Below are positions 1-8,226 of a stretch of 10,650 nt of DNA, one piece after another; positions within the stretch are counted from its first letter, which is position 1, and every line of letters begins with the position of its first letter. Below the pieces are notes generated by a model that saw nothing but the letters and a program-made list of their open reading frames with translations, made no database searches and was not told the origin of the DNA. The position numbers were made by a program, and so were the translations under genes. Source of the DNA: Phoronis ovalis. Its lineage: Eukaryota; Phoronida; Phoronidae. The stretch covers positions 1 through 10,650 of the forward strand of contig JAOXYB010061391.1 in the NCBI GenBank assembly GCA_028565635.1, written 5' to 3'.

Positions 1-900
1 GTACATACAGTAGGCATGCACAAGTTTTCACGAACTATGTACCCTACAAGTTAAATACGTATTAAAACCGGTATACCACAGACAGTTACTACACGTGCAT
101 TACTGTATCTAACCTCACTGCCTAACAAATCGGTAAGGACATATTATTTGATATTTTAATTGACCTTTTCCAAGGCATGATACCATTATAAGTATATTGA
201 TGTACAATTTCGTCTACCTCTTAGTAAAAGTTTTTAGTTAGATTTTAATTTTGCTTAAAATGTTTTTTTTATCAAAAACGATAGGATTCTTTAGTCGAGG
301 GGAACAATGTAGGGTGCCTTGACGAGGTTCACCATGTGACATACATTGTGCTATAAATTAATTGTCCATACCAGTTTAGAGAAACTTGAATTGTGACAGT
401 AAAACAAAATGATCGGAACAGTCTGCATGACATTTATTACAATTTAAGTGGATGAAAAAATCTATTAATTGTACCACACACTTGATACGTGGGAATACGT
501 GCAACCTATCGCAAACAGAAGTTAAGTGATAAATCATTTGTGATTAACCTTTGTATAAAGGGCGGAGCGCCGCAACATAAACGGATTGTCTCAGAGTGTT
601 TAAAAGAAATAATGCCTCCAACAGTTTAGTGTGTGGTTTCGATACCCTGCACGTTGGCTATTGCTATTTGCCTCAGATAAATAAAAAAGTAAAACAATCC
701 ATAAAACCCTGTGCATATCTACATGTATCTACACAATAATACTGCATATCGTTATCACTGTAATAAATATTACCGGTTCTATTACCGTTGAAGGCTACAT
801 GCATGTAATATCGCTTGAAGCAAAAAAAAAGAACTTCTGTTTCACCATAGATTATCCGATGAACAGTTTACTTCTTAAAGACATGTATTCTATTTTGAAC
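1..900. other. Non-coding stretch at the left edge
   Basis: No long frame, module signature, RNA gene or clear repeat is visible on either strand. A short minus-strand candidate (acceptor TTTTTTGCTTCAAG at about 805-820, then ten codons to a stop) was considered as a terminal exon and is too weak to call. Confidence 0.5.
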
Positions 901-914
901 ATGTCTATGACTTT

Positions 915-924
915 TTTATTTATT
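915..924 (-). promoter_or_regulatory. Candidate polyadenylation signals (two overlapping AATAAA)
   Basis: On the minus strand the sequence AATAAATAAA holds two overlapping AATAAA hexamers, about 175-185 bases past the possible stop codon at 1098-1100. The spacing suits a 3' UTR, but such motifs are common by chance in AT-rich DNA. Confidence 0.25.
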
Positions 925-1097
925 GCAACATTTTTTTTTTGAATAATTTGATTTACCCAAGTATGCGAATCGTTGCCACGAAGTTGAACTCATTGGAACC
1001 TAGTGTTATAACCTATTCTTGGTCGAAAAATGCAAAGTTAACATTTCTACAATCTGATTGGCTGATTCAGTAAATATCCCCTGATATTTAGTGCCCC

Positions 1098-1195
1098 TTA
1101 GCGGATAAAGTTCGATCCGACTTCATAAATAACACAACATAGAACATGTGCAGTTAAAGTCTCCTTAGAGTAGATAATACTTTGCTTGGTTAGCA
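1098..1195 (-). CDS. Possible C-terminal exon of the EGF-MAM gene
   Basis: The first plausible 3' exon after MAM. The acceptor is a pyrimidine-rich tract ending GCACACCAG, and the exon begins with the two bases (TG) needed to complete the phase-1 codon left by exon 6 (giving Val270). It then runs 31 codons to a TAA at 1098-1100. The joined CDS would be 302 codons including stop. The intron would be 106 bases, comparable with the 88-base intron between the EGF exons. The tail has a Cys-Cys pair but matches no domain I know and is not strongly hydrophobic. The real 3' end could equally lie outside the window. Confidence 0.28.
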
Positions 1196-1301
1196 CTGGT
1201 GTGCAATAACAGTAAATCAAATAAATACAATACATACAATTCAACAGGCCACCTATAGGTGTTTTTGAGTGGAACATGTTTCACACATTTAATATGCTTA
1301 C

Positions 1302-1383
1302 CCTCGCATGAAGTTCTGTAGCTGATGTCATCAATAGCAATATCGCTCGTCCCATCAGAGCCACAAATACCTTCAATGATAAT
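1302..1383 (-). CDS. Exon 6: MAM domain, last part
   Basis: An 82-base exon, phase 0 at its start and 1 at its end (residues 243-269). It reads IIIEGICGSDG then SDIAIDDISY and RTSCE, the usual MAM ending (IEGxxGxxxxGDIAIDDISxxxxxC), with Cys268 the conserved last cysteine. The acceptor is TAATTATTTTAG and the donor GAGG|GTAAGC. Cys249 sits where many MAM domains have Arg, giving five cysteines in the domain instead of four. Translation in the other frame over this stretch is meaningless. Confidence 0.93.
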
Positions 1384-2183
1384 CTAAAATAATTAATGAA
1401 AAATGTTGTTGCAAGAAATAAATTATTTCCAGCTGTCGCTTTCAATACAGGTTTTACAACAGAGTCTGGACTATTGAACATCGGGTTCCTCCCAGATTAA
1501 ACATGATTATTGCATTTCAGCAAATAACACATAACATAGTATAGATAATGACATTTGCCTGTTGCCTGAATAATTGTTCTCTGCTTTTTGCTACTTCTAC
1601 TACAATTGGTACATGCTGTTGGTATATAGGGTATTTGAATTAGTGTTGATGTGAGAGCGGATTGTTACATCATTTATTTAGCAAAAATTAAACACAAATT
1701 TATACTTCGAAGAAAATAAACTTCCAATTTATGTTATGTGTGTAATAGCATATATTAGTCAAGCTTTGTAACTGCAGATGTCCACGTTATGTCCCTCACA
1801 GGTTACACTACGGTAATATATTTTCACATGAGAGGGATAATGTATAATGCTTTGGTGTCAACATTGCGTTAAAGTGGATGAGAACGAATCTCATATTTTA
1901 TCTATATGAGTAATTTTTGCAGTATCCAATTATATTACTGGAAGCTTAGCTTGAACAATTGGTAAACATACTTAGGAGTTATCTTTTCGATCCTAAATCC
2001 AGCAGCATGTGACGTATTACCCGTAGTGGGAAAACGCACCGAAGCAATTATGAGCACCATTTCTTAACTTTGAGCATTTTATGACTTAAAAGAACTTTCA
2101 AATTCCTTTGCCTACATCTCTTGATCTCATAACGTGGTATAAGCATAATCTTAAGCATGCGACGATAAAGTACACAAACTTAC
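1384..2183 (-). other. Phase-0 intron inside the MAM domain
   Basis: An 800-base GT-AG intron (GTAAGT...TTTTAG) between the middle and last MAM exons. It is AT-rich and no further exon or element was seen. Confidence 0.85.
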
Positions 2184-2455
2184 ATAAAGAGTAACATATC
2201 GGGGGACGCCAATATGTGCCTGATACCATTCGTTTCCTAAATTTCCGCTTCTGGACCACTGTAGTGCATCAGACGTACGATGCCCTGATTTCTCAACATA
2301 CACATTTAATGTACCCATGCCAGAGCCATGCATGTGGTACCAAAATGAGAAACAACCTTTCCTTGGATATGATATGCCTGGCAAATCGGGGCTCCGGAAA
2401 CGCGCTATGTCAGTTAGATTTCGCAACGATGATTCAGTGTATAGATAAGTTCCAT
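2184..2455 (-). CDS. Exon 5: MAM domain, middle part
   Basis: A 272-base exon, phase 1 at its start and 0 at its end (residues 152-242). It carries the core MAM signatures: GTYLYTESS, ARFRSPDLPG, CFSFWYHMHGSGMGTLNV and WSRSGNLGNEW, with Cys186 the conserved third cysteine. NLT at residue 164 is a possible N-glycosylation site. The acceptor is TTCCTGTGCTTATAG and the donor TTTAT|GTAAGT. The plus-strand open frame over the same bases is only its shadow. Confidence 0.95.
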
Positions 2456-2760
2456 CTATAAGCACAGGAAAATGGATGCCTGATCAGCATTTGAAACTAG
2501 CCCTGTCTGTTCTATATAATGGTAACAGGAAGTTCAGTAGACCAGCGAATAATATTATAGTATCATAGAGTATGAAATAATAGTTACCACTATTTCTTTA
2601 TAAAAAATATTTGACTTTTCCACACGAGAAATTCGCAGTAAAACTCGGTTTGTTAATTTCTTATTCCAAATAGACGTTGAGGTTCGTTAAATCTAGTTAT
2701 ATTGCACATTCCTTACACAACCTACTAGTCATTCAATTTTTATACCGGAGATGACGTAAT

Positions 2761-2982
2761 TCATGGATCGTCTTGTTCCTCAGAGTCGCGTAAGTACGCA
2801 TAATCCGATGCAGCTTGATGTTTACAAATACTATGGTTTTGTTTAGATACGCCAAAAACAGGGTCGGCACTTTTCGGAGATAATCGTAATGACATTTTGA
2901 GCAAGTCGCACTCATATTCATACGCTCCACTGTTGAAAAATTGCTCTATTTCAAACTGGCCCTTTGAAGGAAAACTTTTCAG
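2761..2982 (-). other. Unassigned 74-codon frame, possible unrecognised exon or relic
   Basis: An open minus-strand frame runs from just after a TAG (2983-2985) to a TGA at 2761-2763, in the intron between the trefoil exon and the second MAM exon. From codon 19 on, G occupies about 35% of first codon positions but about 15% of second and third positions, which is typical of coding DNA. The predicted peptide is polar, has CDLLKMSLRLSP in the middle and ends in an acidic tail (DSEEQDDP). It contains no domain I recognise. Possible acceptors (for example GAAATAG before 2947) are weak, so a link to the surrounding gene is not shown. Frames of this length are also expected by chance here. Confidence 0.3.
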
Positions 2983-3338
2983 CTATGGACGTATCTTATT
3001 CTGTTTCTATTAGAAGTACTGCTATAATTTTACTGTAACTCTTTGCGCCGTACGTTCCGGCCCTTATACAACGGATTGTTCAACAGAAAATAAAAGTTAG
3101 TAATGAAACAATTATAACATTGGAAACAATTTTTAGAGGTAGGATAGTTTATGGCGCCCGATTATGTATGACAGATGTGCCAACCAGAATTCAAAGTTTA
3201 AAGTAAAATATTGCAGACGCGACAGTGCGTGTTAATTCCTTGGGAGTTGAATCTTACAATGATTACTTAAAACACGAACCATTCTTTTATATCGTTAACA
3301 TTAACATATTTTCATATTAATGAATACACTGCACTTAC

Positions 3339-3464
3339 GATTACGATAACACAAAGGTGAATAACGATCAGTGCTATTGAAGCAGCATCCTACTTGTAAA
3401 CATCGTGCCCTGCTGGAAGAAGAACCACACGAAATCCTGCTTAAGGCTGGGACGGCTTCACACC
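3339..3464 (-). CDS. Trefoil (P-type) domain exon inside the MAM intron
   Basis: A 126-base exon encoding 42 residues. Six cysteines lie at exon positions 2, 13, 22, 27, 28 and 39. Core elements include VPALSRISCG and GCCFN, matching the trefoil pattern C-x-V-x-P-x(n)-R-x2-CG...C-x4-CC-F. Departures are eight residues between Cys2 and Cys3 where nine is common, and Leu instead of Trp before Cys6. A possible N-glycosylation site (NST) follows GCCF. The acceptor TTATTTTGCAG and donor GTAAGT are strong, the phase is 1-1 and there is no stop. Trefoil domains are compact, protease-resistant modules of mucosal secreted proteins. It lies between two exons of one MAM domain, so constitutive use would interrupt that fold. 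Alternative splicing is the simpler reading. Domain identity is firm; use in the mature mRNA is inferred. Confidence 0.82.
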
Positions 3465-5686
3465 CTGCAAAATAATCGGTTACTTGTAAAATGCTGCAGT
3501 CGAATAAAGAATATTAAAAGTTCCAAGAATGTAATATCTTCTAAATTCCGTTCATTTATATGCCGCCTTAGACATTTGGAAATTACTTTTTGATAAGGGG
3601 ATTGCAATAAAATAACGTGATAAGATCGAGAGCAACTGAACATTACTCAACTTTGTCTCAGAAACTAACAGAAATATGCTGTACAAAGTTCCAGGCGCAA
3701 CTGGTGTAACATAACCTAATGTAGAAAGGGACAGGAACAAGCGCAATCAAATAAACTCAGCTAATTTAATGGAACACACTGTAGTGATTTCTGAATGCTT
3801 AATTATTGGATTTACAAAAGTTATAAATCTCTTTAATATGTTAAATAAATGCGGGCCATTGTAACTGGAAAGGAAATATTGTTTTCATCCAAAAAATTGG
3901 AATACGGGCACATAAATAGACCTTCCTACTGCATTTAATAGAGATTGTTAAAGACACTACGAATTTTTTTTGTCAAATTTCTGGTGATTTGTAATTATAG
4001 AACTTTGGTCATTTCCGACAAAACCATAATCACTCTTCGGCATACCAAAGTAGTTTAATTACATTTCAGCTATTTGATATAAATCCATGTAACTAAACAG
4101 CTTCACTTTCTTATTATTATAGCATTATTTGCATATTATTTCCTCAGCCATTTTTTGCATTTTCAAATGTTTTATCGGAACCCATTCACACTTATTTTGT
4201 AGTATTTTACAACTTAAATATATCAAGTGACTAGCCCATGAATGGACCAGTCCAATGTACACATACAAGGTAATCCCATTTCCTCTCAGGAGACGCCTTA
4301 CTTGAGGCTAATGCCGTATATAAAATATTATGTCCTAGCAATATTATTTATATTAGTTTCACTGATAGCAGTGATAATATAGGGTTCTAGTTTACCTATA
4401 TTTCAAGTTGTGCTATAGTTTATAAACCACTGGGTTAACTACGCCACTACATGTTTTCTGGGTCACTCAGTGACTGACTGGCCAGAAGTAGCTATTACTC
4501 GAACAAATCTACACATTGTTTTCCTCGAGATTTTCTCAGCTAGCTTGTTGTTTTTTATGTGAGTATTTTCTAACTTGTTGCTCGATGTAATCTTGGCTTT
4601 TACAATTGTTATAATTTATTCATTGTATTAGGTATGTCACCATAGAGTCTGAATAAAGTATGGCTGGATTTATTCCGAGCTATGACAAATTAATACTACC
4701 TATGGAAGTATGTATCCTGATCCAAAAAGTGACATTGATTATACTATGCCATGTCTAGAATAGTTAAATCCGGGGTTGTTACAAAAAAAAGTTCTTGACA
4801 CGATTCTGCTTAGCTAATGTAACTGTATTTTTAACCTCACATTGGATTTTTTCCAACAAAAAGACGCTCATATTATTTTATTTTTCTTGTTTTTTTTTGT
4901 CTTAGAAGAAAGCATAAGCCATGTCATAGCTGTAGAAAATGAGTGCTGAATAATTTTAAAGCTGAGGGATATCCTCAACTTTTTTTATTGCTTTTTATTT
5001 TTTAACGGTATTTCGCCTTTTATACCATTTTATTAATAGTTAATTAATATTTGTAATTAATTTTGATTATTTAACTTCTTAAAGGTACATATACTGTAAG
5101 TATTTACGTACTTTAAATTAGTTTAAATTATTTTAAAATGAACAGGAAATTATTTCACGGATTTCCTGAACGACAGAAAATGACGTCATATTATGTTAAC
5201 AATTTGAAAGAAAACATCATACGATAAACAAACAAATCTTGTATGACGACAAATATCTTCCTTCTGGTGTTTCCAATAGGATAGGATAGTATTCAAAATA
5301 AGTTGTGTAGCTAATTTAACGCATGATGTAAAGTTTTACTTTTGAACATATCCCCGAGGACATTTTGCAGGAAGTTTGCGGTTTATTTTATAATAAAATG
5401 TCGATAGTTGCAGTAAAAACATAGCTTATGTTACTTTCAGTTCACTCAATAATATGCAACGTCTTTATTTGATTGGCTTATTATTCTAGTGTTGCATCGC
5501 ATATGTTACAAAGGACAAATAATCGTATGGTAATACTGCGCGTTCAATGTCACACTGATTGTTCTCGTGCATTAATCGATTATTGGAAATTTCCAGCCCA
5601 TGCACCCGAAGGGACATTTATTACTTAATTGGCCCCCACCCCACGCAACTAAAATCCTACACGTTTCCATGTATACAATCACTTAC
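3465..5686 (-). other. Long intron segment between the first MAM exon and the trefoil exon
   Basis: This 2.2-kb AT-rich sequence begins with GTAAGT (minus strand, 5686-5681) and ends TTATTTTGCAG at 3465. I looked for MAM, EGF and trefoil motifs and for other strong donor/acceptor pairs. A GTAAGG at about 4294-4299 has stops in all frames behind it. Short inverted repeats such as tcactg-atag-cagtga (4359-4374) are present. No hidden exon was found. Confidence 0.7.
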
Positions 5687-5836
5687 CAAAAGTACCAGTA
5701 TGATCCTGTGCTGGCCCGGTGTTAACAGTTTGAGTATACCCTCTTCCCAGATTCCAGTTAAAATGGTCATCAATTACATTGACCCAATTACAAAAACCGC
5801 GTTCAAAGTCGCAGTCTACTGTGGTGTCAGAATATA
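5687..5836 (-). CDS. Exon 4: MAM domain, first part
   Basis: A 150-base, phase 1-1 exon (residues 102-151). It opens the MAM domain with DCDFERGFCNW (Cys110, Cys117 and Trp119 conserved), followed by an acidic stretch, FNW, and TGPAQDHTG, the usual MAM signature TGPxxDHTxG. The acceptor is TATTTATTTTCAG and the donor GGTAAGT. The last base G joins AT of the 2184-2455 exon to make Asp, giving TGTFGDGTYLY, a seamless MAM sequence. MAM domains are extracellular beta-sandwich modules of about 160-170 residues found in meprins, receptor tyrosine phosphatases and neuropilins, where they act in adhesion and oligomerisation. Confidence 0.93.
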
Positions 5837-6805
5837 CTGAAAATAAATACCAAATGCCAAATATCAAGCTACAGTTATGAGTTTACATCTAATTCAAAGT
5901 GGTACAAGCTAACAAATCATAAATCAGAGTGCAGTTGTATCTTGAGTTAATAATGTCCTACTAGAACTGATGACATTGAAAATATGCTTTTAACTCATTG
6001 CAAACAAGCTATTATTGTGAAATTATTTTCTGCCACAGCAATACAACAGCCATATATCCCTGTTTACCATATTCAATATGTTCCTGTTTACCATATTCAG
6101 TATGTTCCTGTTTATTTATGCGCATTTCTAGACATAGTATAAGTATATATAAATTACAGAAGTTCAATACCAAGCATGAACAACGGTCTGTTCTTAAGGA
6201 AATACGGCATACTTGAAATCCTGTCATCATTAGTGCTGTCCCACTGCCTGCTGTTTTTATCATTGTACAACAGTCTAGCGTTACATTTAACGGCCACAGT
6301 AGTCATTCAAATATTTTGGAAGTTTCTCGAAAAAAAAACACCAAACTTTTACATCATATTTTATGGTACTATTGTATCGGTGTTTGTTGTTCTTTCGAAG
6401 TATCTCGTCAGTTACTTCAGCCTCTGTTTGGTGAGTTTATGGACTAACTTTACAGTGTTTCCAGAACCACGAATTCTTTGAATTTTTAAAAGTTAGTGAT
6501 GAAAATGTAGTCCCGTCACATGTTATGTAGGATTAGCTTTAATACATTTTTAATTGCTAATTTATTATTTTGCTTAAATGTTTTTAATATAAGTTTTAGT
6601 ACACTTTTAGATTATATAGAATTAAAAAAAAAAAAAGAATAAACCATGCCGAACACTATTCACCTTTAGGCCTTCATATAATGCATATCCTTTCAATCAA
6701 CATAATCAGAATGCAAGCTTGTTTTCATGACACGCCACGTATGTGTTGGAAATATTAATATTTGGCCTATTTGCGTGTCTAGATACGTAGCAAAATGCGT
6801 ATTAC
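5837..6805 (-). other. Intron between EGF2 and the first MAM exon
   Basis: A 969-base GT-AG intron (GTAATA...TTTTCAG). It holds the 24-bp minisatellite and a run of twelve A at about 6625-6636. A hydrophobic plus-strand frame (6176-6481) and a 50-codon minus-strand frame (6154-6306) cross it. Neither shows a domain, and both are within chance expectation. Confidence 0.75.
6055..6114. repeat. Minisatellite, 24-bp unit, about 2.5 copies
   Basis: Two full 24-bp units (6055-6078, 6079-6102) and a 12-base partial unit (6103-6114) share the core cctgtttaccatattca. The first two copies differ at about three positions. It lies in the intron between EGF2 and the first MAM exon. A minus-strand frame across it (6012-6263) reads as a short peptide repeat (EYGKQEH) only because the unit length is a multiple of three. 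Confidence 0.85.
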
Positions 6806-6928
6806 CTGCTTCGCAGTCTCTTCCTATATAGCCTTTCGTACAATAACAATAGTATCCAACTGACGCGTCAGAGCATGTCCCGCCATTTTGACAAGGGTCA
6901 CTTTCGCAGTCATTAATACCTAGTATAC
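6806..6928 (-). CDS. Exon 3: EGF-like domain 2
   Basis: A phase 1-1 exon encoding a second EGF module (residues 61-101). Cysteines at 68, 73, 79, 88, 90 and 99 have the same spacing as in EGF1. The middle motif CSDASVGYYC is kept, but the start reads GINDC, so the first calcium-ligand Asp is Gly and Glu is Asp. Calcium binding may therefore be weakened. The donor is GCAG|GTAATA. Two in-frame acceptors are possible: TTTTAG before 6928 (123-base exon, used here because it follows the T-rich tract) and ACTAG before 6919 (114-base exon, the same length as EGF1). The choice adds or removes three residues ahead of GINDC. Confidence 0.92.
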
Positions 6929-7016
6929 CTAAAACATAAAATTACAATCCCAATGACTGTCATAATTTAGAAGATTGCGCAGCCAAAAATAGATTATGTG
7001 GCGAAGTATACGTTAC

Positions 7017-7130
7017 CTAATTGACAGTTGACACCTCCAAATCCTTGCTGACAACTACACGAATATCCGTTAAGCCTGTCAGTACAGCTGCCTCCATATT
7101 GACAAGGATTACTTGCGCATTCGTTGCTAT
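7017..7130 (-). CDS. Exon 2: calcium-binding EGF-like domain 1
   Basis: A 114-base, phase 1-1 exon encoding one full EGF module (residues 23-60). Six cysteines lie at 27, 32, 38, 47, 49 and 58, with the classic spacing C-x4-C-x5-C-x8-C-x-C-x8-C. The start DSNEC fits the calcium-binding consensus D-x-[DN]-[EQ]-C. Asp40 and Tyr45 in CTDRLNGYSC complete the motif for Asp hydroxylation and calcium binding. The acceptor is TTTCAG and the donor GTAACG. An intron of only 88 bases separates it from the next EGF exon, whose upstream flank is related in sequence. Calcium-binding EGF modules usually stiffen tandem arrays and mediate protein contacts. Confidence 0.93.
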   Translation of the reverse strand: MATNAQVILVNMEAAVLTGLTDIRVVVSKDLEVSTVN

Positions 7131-8159
7131 CTGAAACATAAAATGATAACCCCACTGACTATCACACTAGTTTGAAAAGTGTACACCGTACAATGACTCT
7201 TGGTAGCTTTATAACAGAATATTTACATTATATTTAATTGAGTCGTCAGATCGAAATCAAACATTAACCTCGTTAAATATGTTTTGAATACTTTATGCAA
7301 GCATTTATATTGCGGCTGTGTGGTATCACCTATATCACAAATGGTTGACAAAATGTGACTATAGCTTTTAAATGCAACACTATTTCAACATATTAGTAGT
7401 GCGATTAACATTCGTTAAAATAAATGCTGATTTCGCAATAGTAACTCCATAATTTAATTATTAAATTAAATTATTGACGGATGCCATCAAATTTTTGCAG
7501 CACGCAGTAAGAAGAAAACGATGTTAAACCCTGTGATTTTATATATAGAAAGTAAGAGATGTATCTTCAAGTTCTCAATGCAAATAGTTCCACATTGCAT
7601 AATCCCCTTTGCAGATTTTACTAATTTCTCGGAATTCAAACAGTATTTTTGATTTTAATTTACATATCTGCTAATGTGCAATATTAAAATTTAAACGTCA
7701 GTTATTGCGTAGTGTCATATCAAGACAATAACTAGTCGCGGTTGTTGCACTGTCTATGCTGAGGCGGTATTTTAAAAACGAGTGTTTATCTTATTTAGTT
7801 ACTGCTGAGACTATGTGTTCTACATCGTATGACAGGATTCATTGTATACTTTGTGCTCAAGTGTCGTTTTTGTAGGTTAACCTAGCAAACCGTTTCATAT
7901 GTTACCAGTGGTGATTATTTCCGAAGTGGTAGAACCATCTGTTGTTGCCATGACTAAAATAGAAACAACTTAGTTCTACACAGTGTATGACCGTTTTCAC
8001 AATAAAAAATGTTAGTGATTAGCAATTTGAATTATTCTATCAATATGATGTTGATCATATTTTAAGGACTTTTATGTTTATTGGCAAACTTGTTTTTCTT
8101 GTTATCAGTTGATTATACGCAGTAACGTTATAATATAAGAATGTGATTGTACAACTTAC
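7131..8159 (-). other. First intron (signal exon to EGF1)
   Basis: A 1029-base GT-AG intron, from GTAAGT to TTTCAG. The last 35 bases resemble the end of the next intron (see findings). An AT-only inverted repeat lies at 7449-7474. No exon was seen within it. Confidence 0.8.
7449..7474. repeat. AT-only inverted repeat, 11-bp arms and 4-base loop
   Basis: The arms ataatttaatt and aattaaattat are perfect reverse complements around atta, in the first intron of the gene. It is composed only of A and T, so it may be a low-complexity accident. Confidence 0.6.
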
Positions 8160-8226
8160 CGTTCTGTGCCATAGTGTCAGTTGCCGTTAAATATAGAAAG
8201 AAACAAATAAAGATCCTTGGTTTCAT
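8160..8226 (-). CDS. Exon 1: start codon and signal peptide
   Basis: This exon encodes 22 residues plus one base. Basic residues (MKPR) are followed by a hydrophobic core (IFICFFLYL) and a small-residue stretch ending TDTMA, so signal peptidase probably cuts after Ala20. The exon ends at a strong donor (ACG|GTAAGT, phase 1), and its last G joins AT of the EGF1 exon to make Asp23. I chose the ATG at 8224-8226 because the hydrophobic core follows it directly. An in-frame upstream ATG at 8284-8286 would add 20 residues rich in Arg and Lys. Neither ATG has a purine at -3, so the start is likely but not certain. Confidence 0.82.

Larger units (their letters stand above)
1302..8226 (-). other. Multi-exon gene: secreted EGF-EGF-MAM protein with an optional trefoil exon
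   Basis: This is the gene-level model. Its coding exons, in transcript order, are 8226-8160, 7130-7017, 6928-6806, 5836-5687, (3464-3339), 2455-2184 and 1383-1302, all on the minus strand. Donors are GTAAGT (four exons, including trefoil), GTAACG, GTAATA and GTAAGC; acceptors end in CAG or TAG. Phases chain without conflict: 1, 1-1, 1-1, 1-1, (1-1), 1-0, 0-1. Without the trefoil exon the recognised part is about 269 residues: signal peptide 1-20, EGF 23-60, EGF 61-101, MAM about 108-268. EGF and MAM are extracellular adhesion or protein-interaction modules, so the product should be secreted or displayed at the cell surface. No transmembrane segment or GPI signal is visible, but the C-terminus is not settled. 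I do not recognise a named orthologue. Confidence 0.88.

Noticed and set aside
2216-2461. 81-codon plus-strand open frame
   Set aside because: It is the antisense shadow of the middle MAM exon on the minus strand, which has clear domain signatures and splice sites.
2456-3338. A second copy of the first MAM exon between the trefoil exon and the middle MAM exon, which would give a complete second MAM domain
   Set aside because: I looked for the DCDFE and TGPxxDHT signatures on the minus strand and found none; the existing exons join perfectly without one.
3405-3746. Short frames on both strands around the trefoil exon
   Set aside because: Three frames of 61-64 codons cross or adjoin the exon without sharing its reading frame; none carries a motif.
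5559-5840. 93-codon plus-strand open frame
   Set aside because: Antisense shadow of the first MAM exon (5687-5836); no domain of its own.
6154-6306. 50-codon minus-strand frame that reads like a natural protein
   Set aside because: Too short, no splice sites of the right phase, no first-position G bias (10 of 50 codons), and no family match.
6176-6481. 101-codon plus-strand frame with several hydrophobic stretches, resembling a small membrane protein
   Set aside because: The hydrophobicity follows from T-rich DNA. At this AT content about one frame of 100 codons is expected by chance in a window of this size. It lies in an intron and has no family resemblance.
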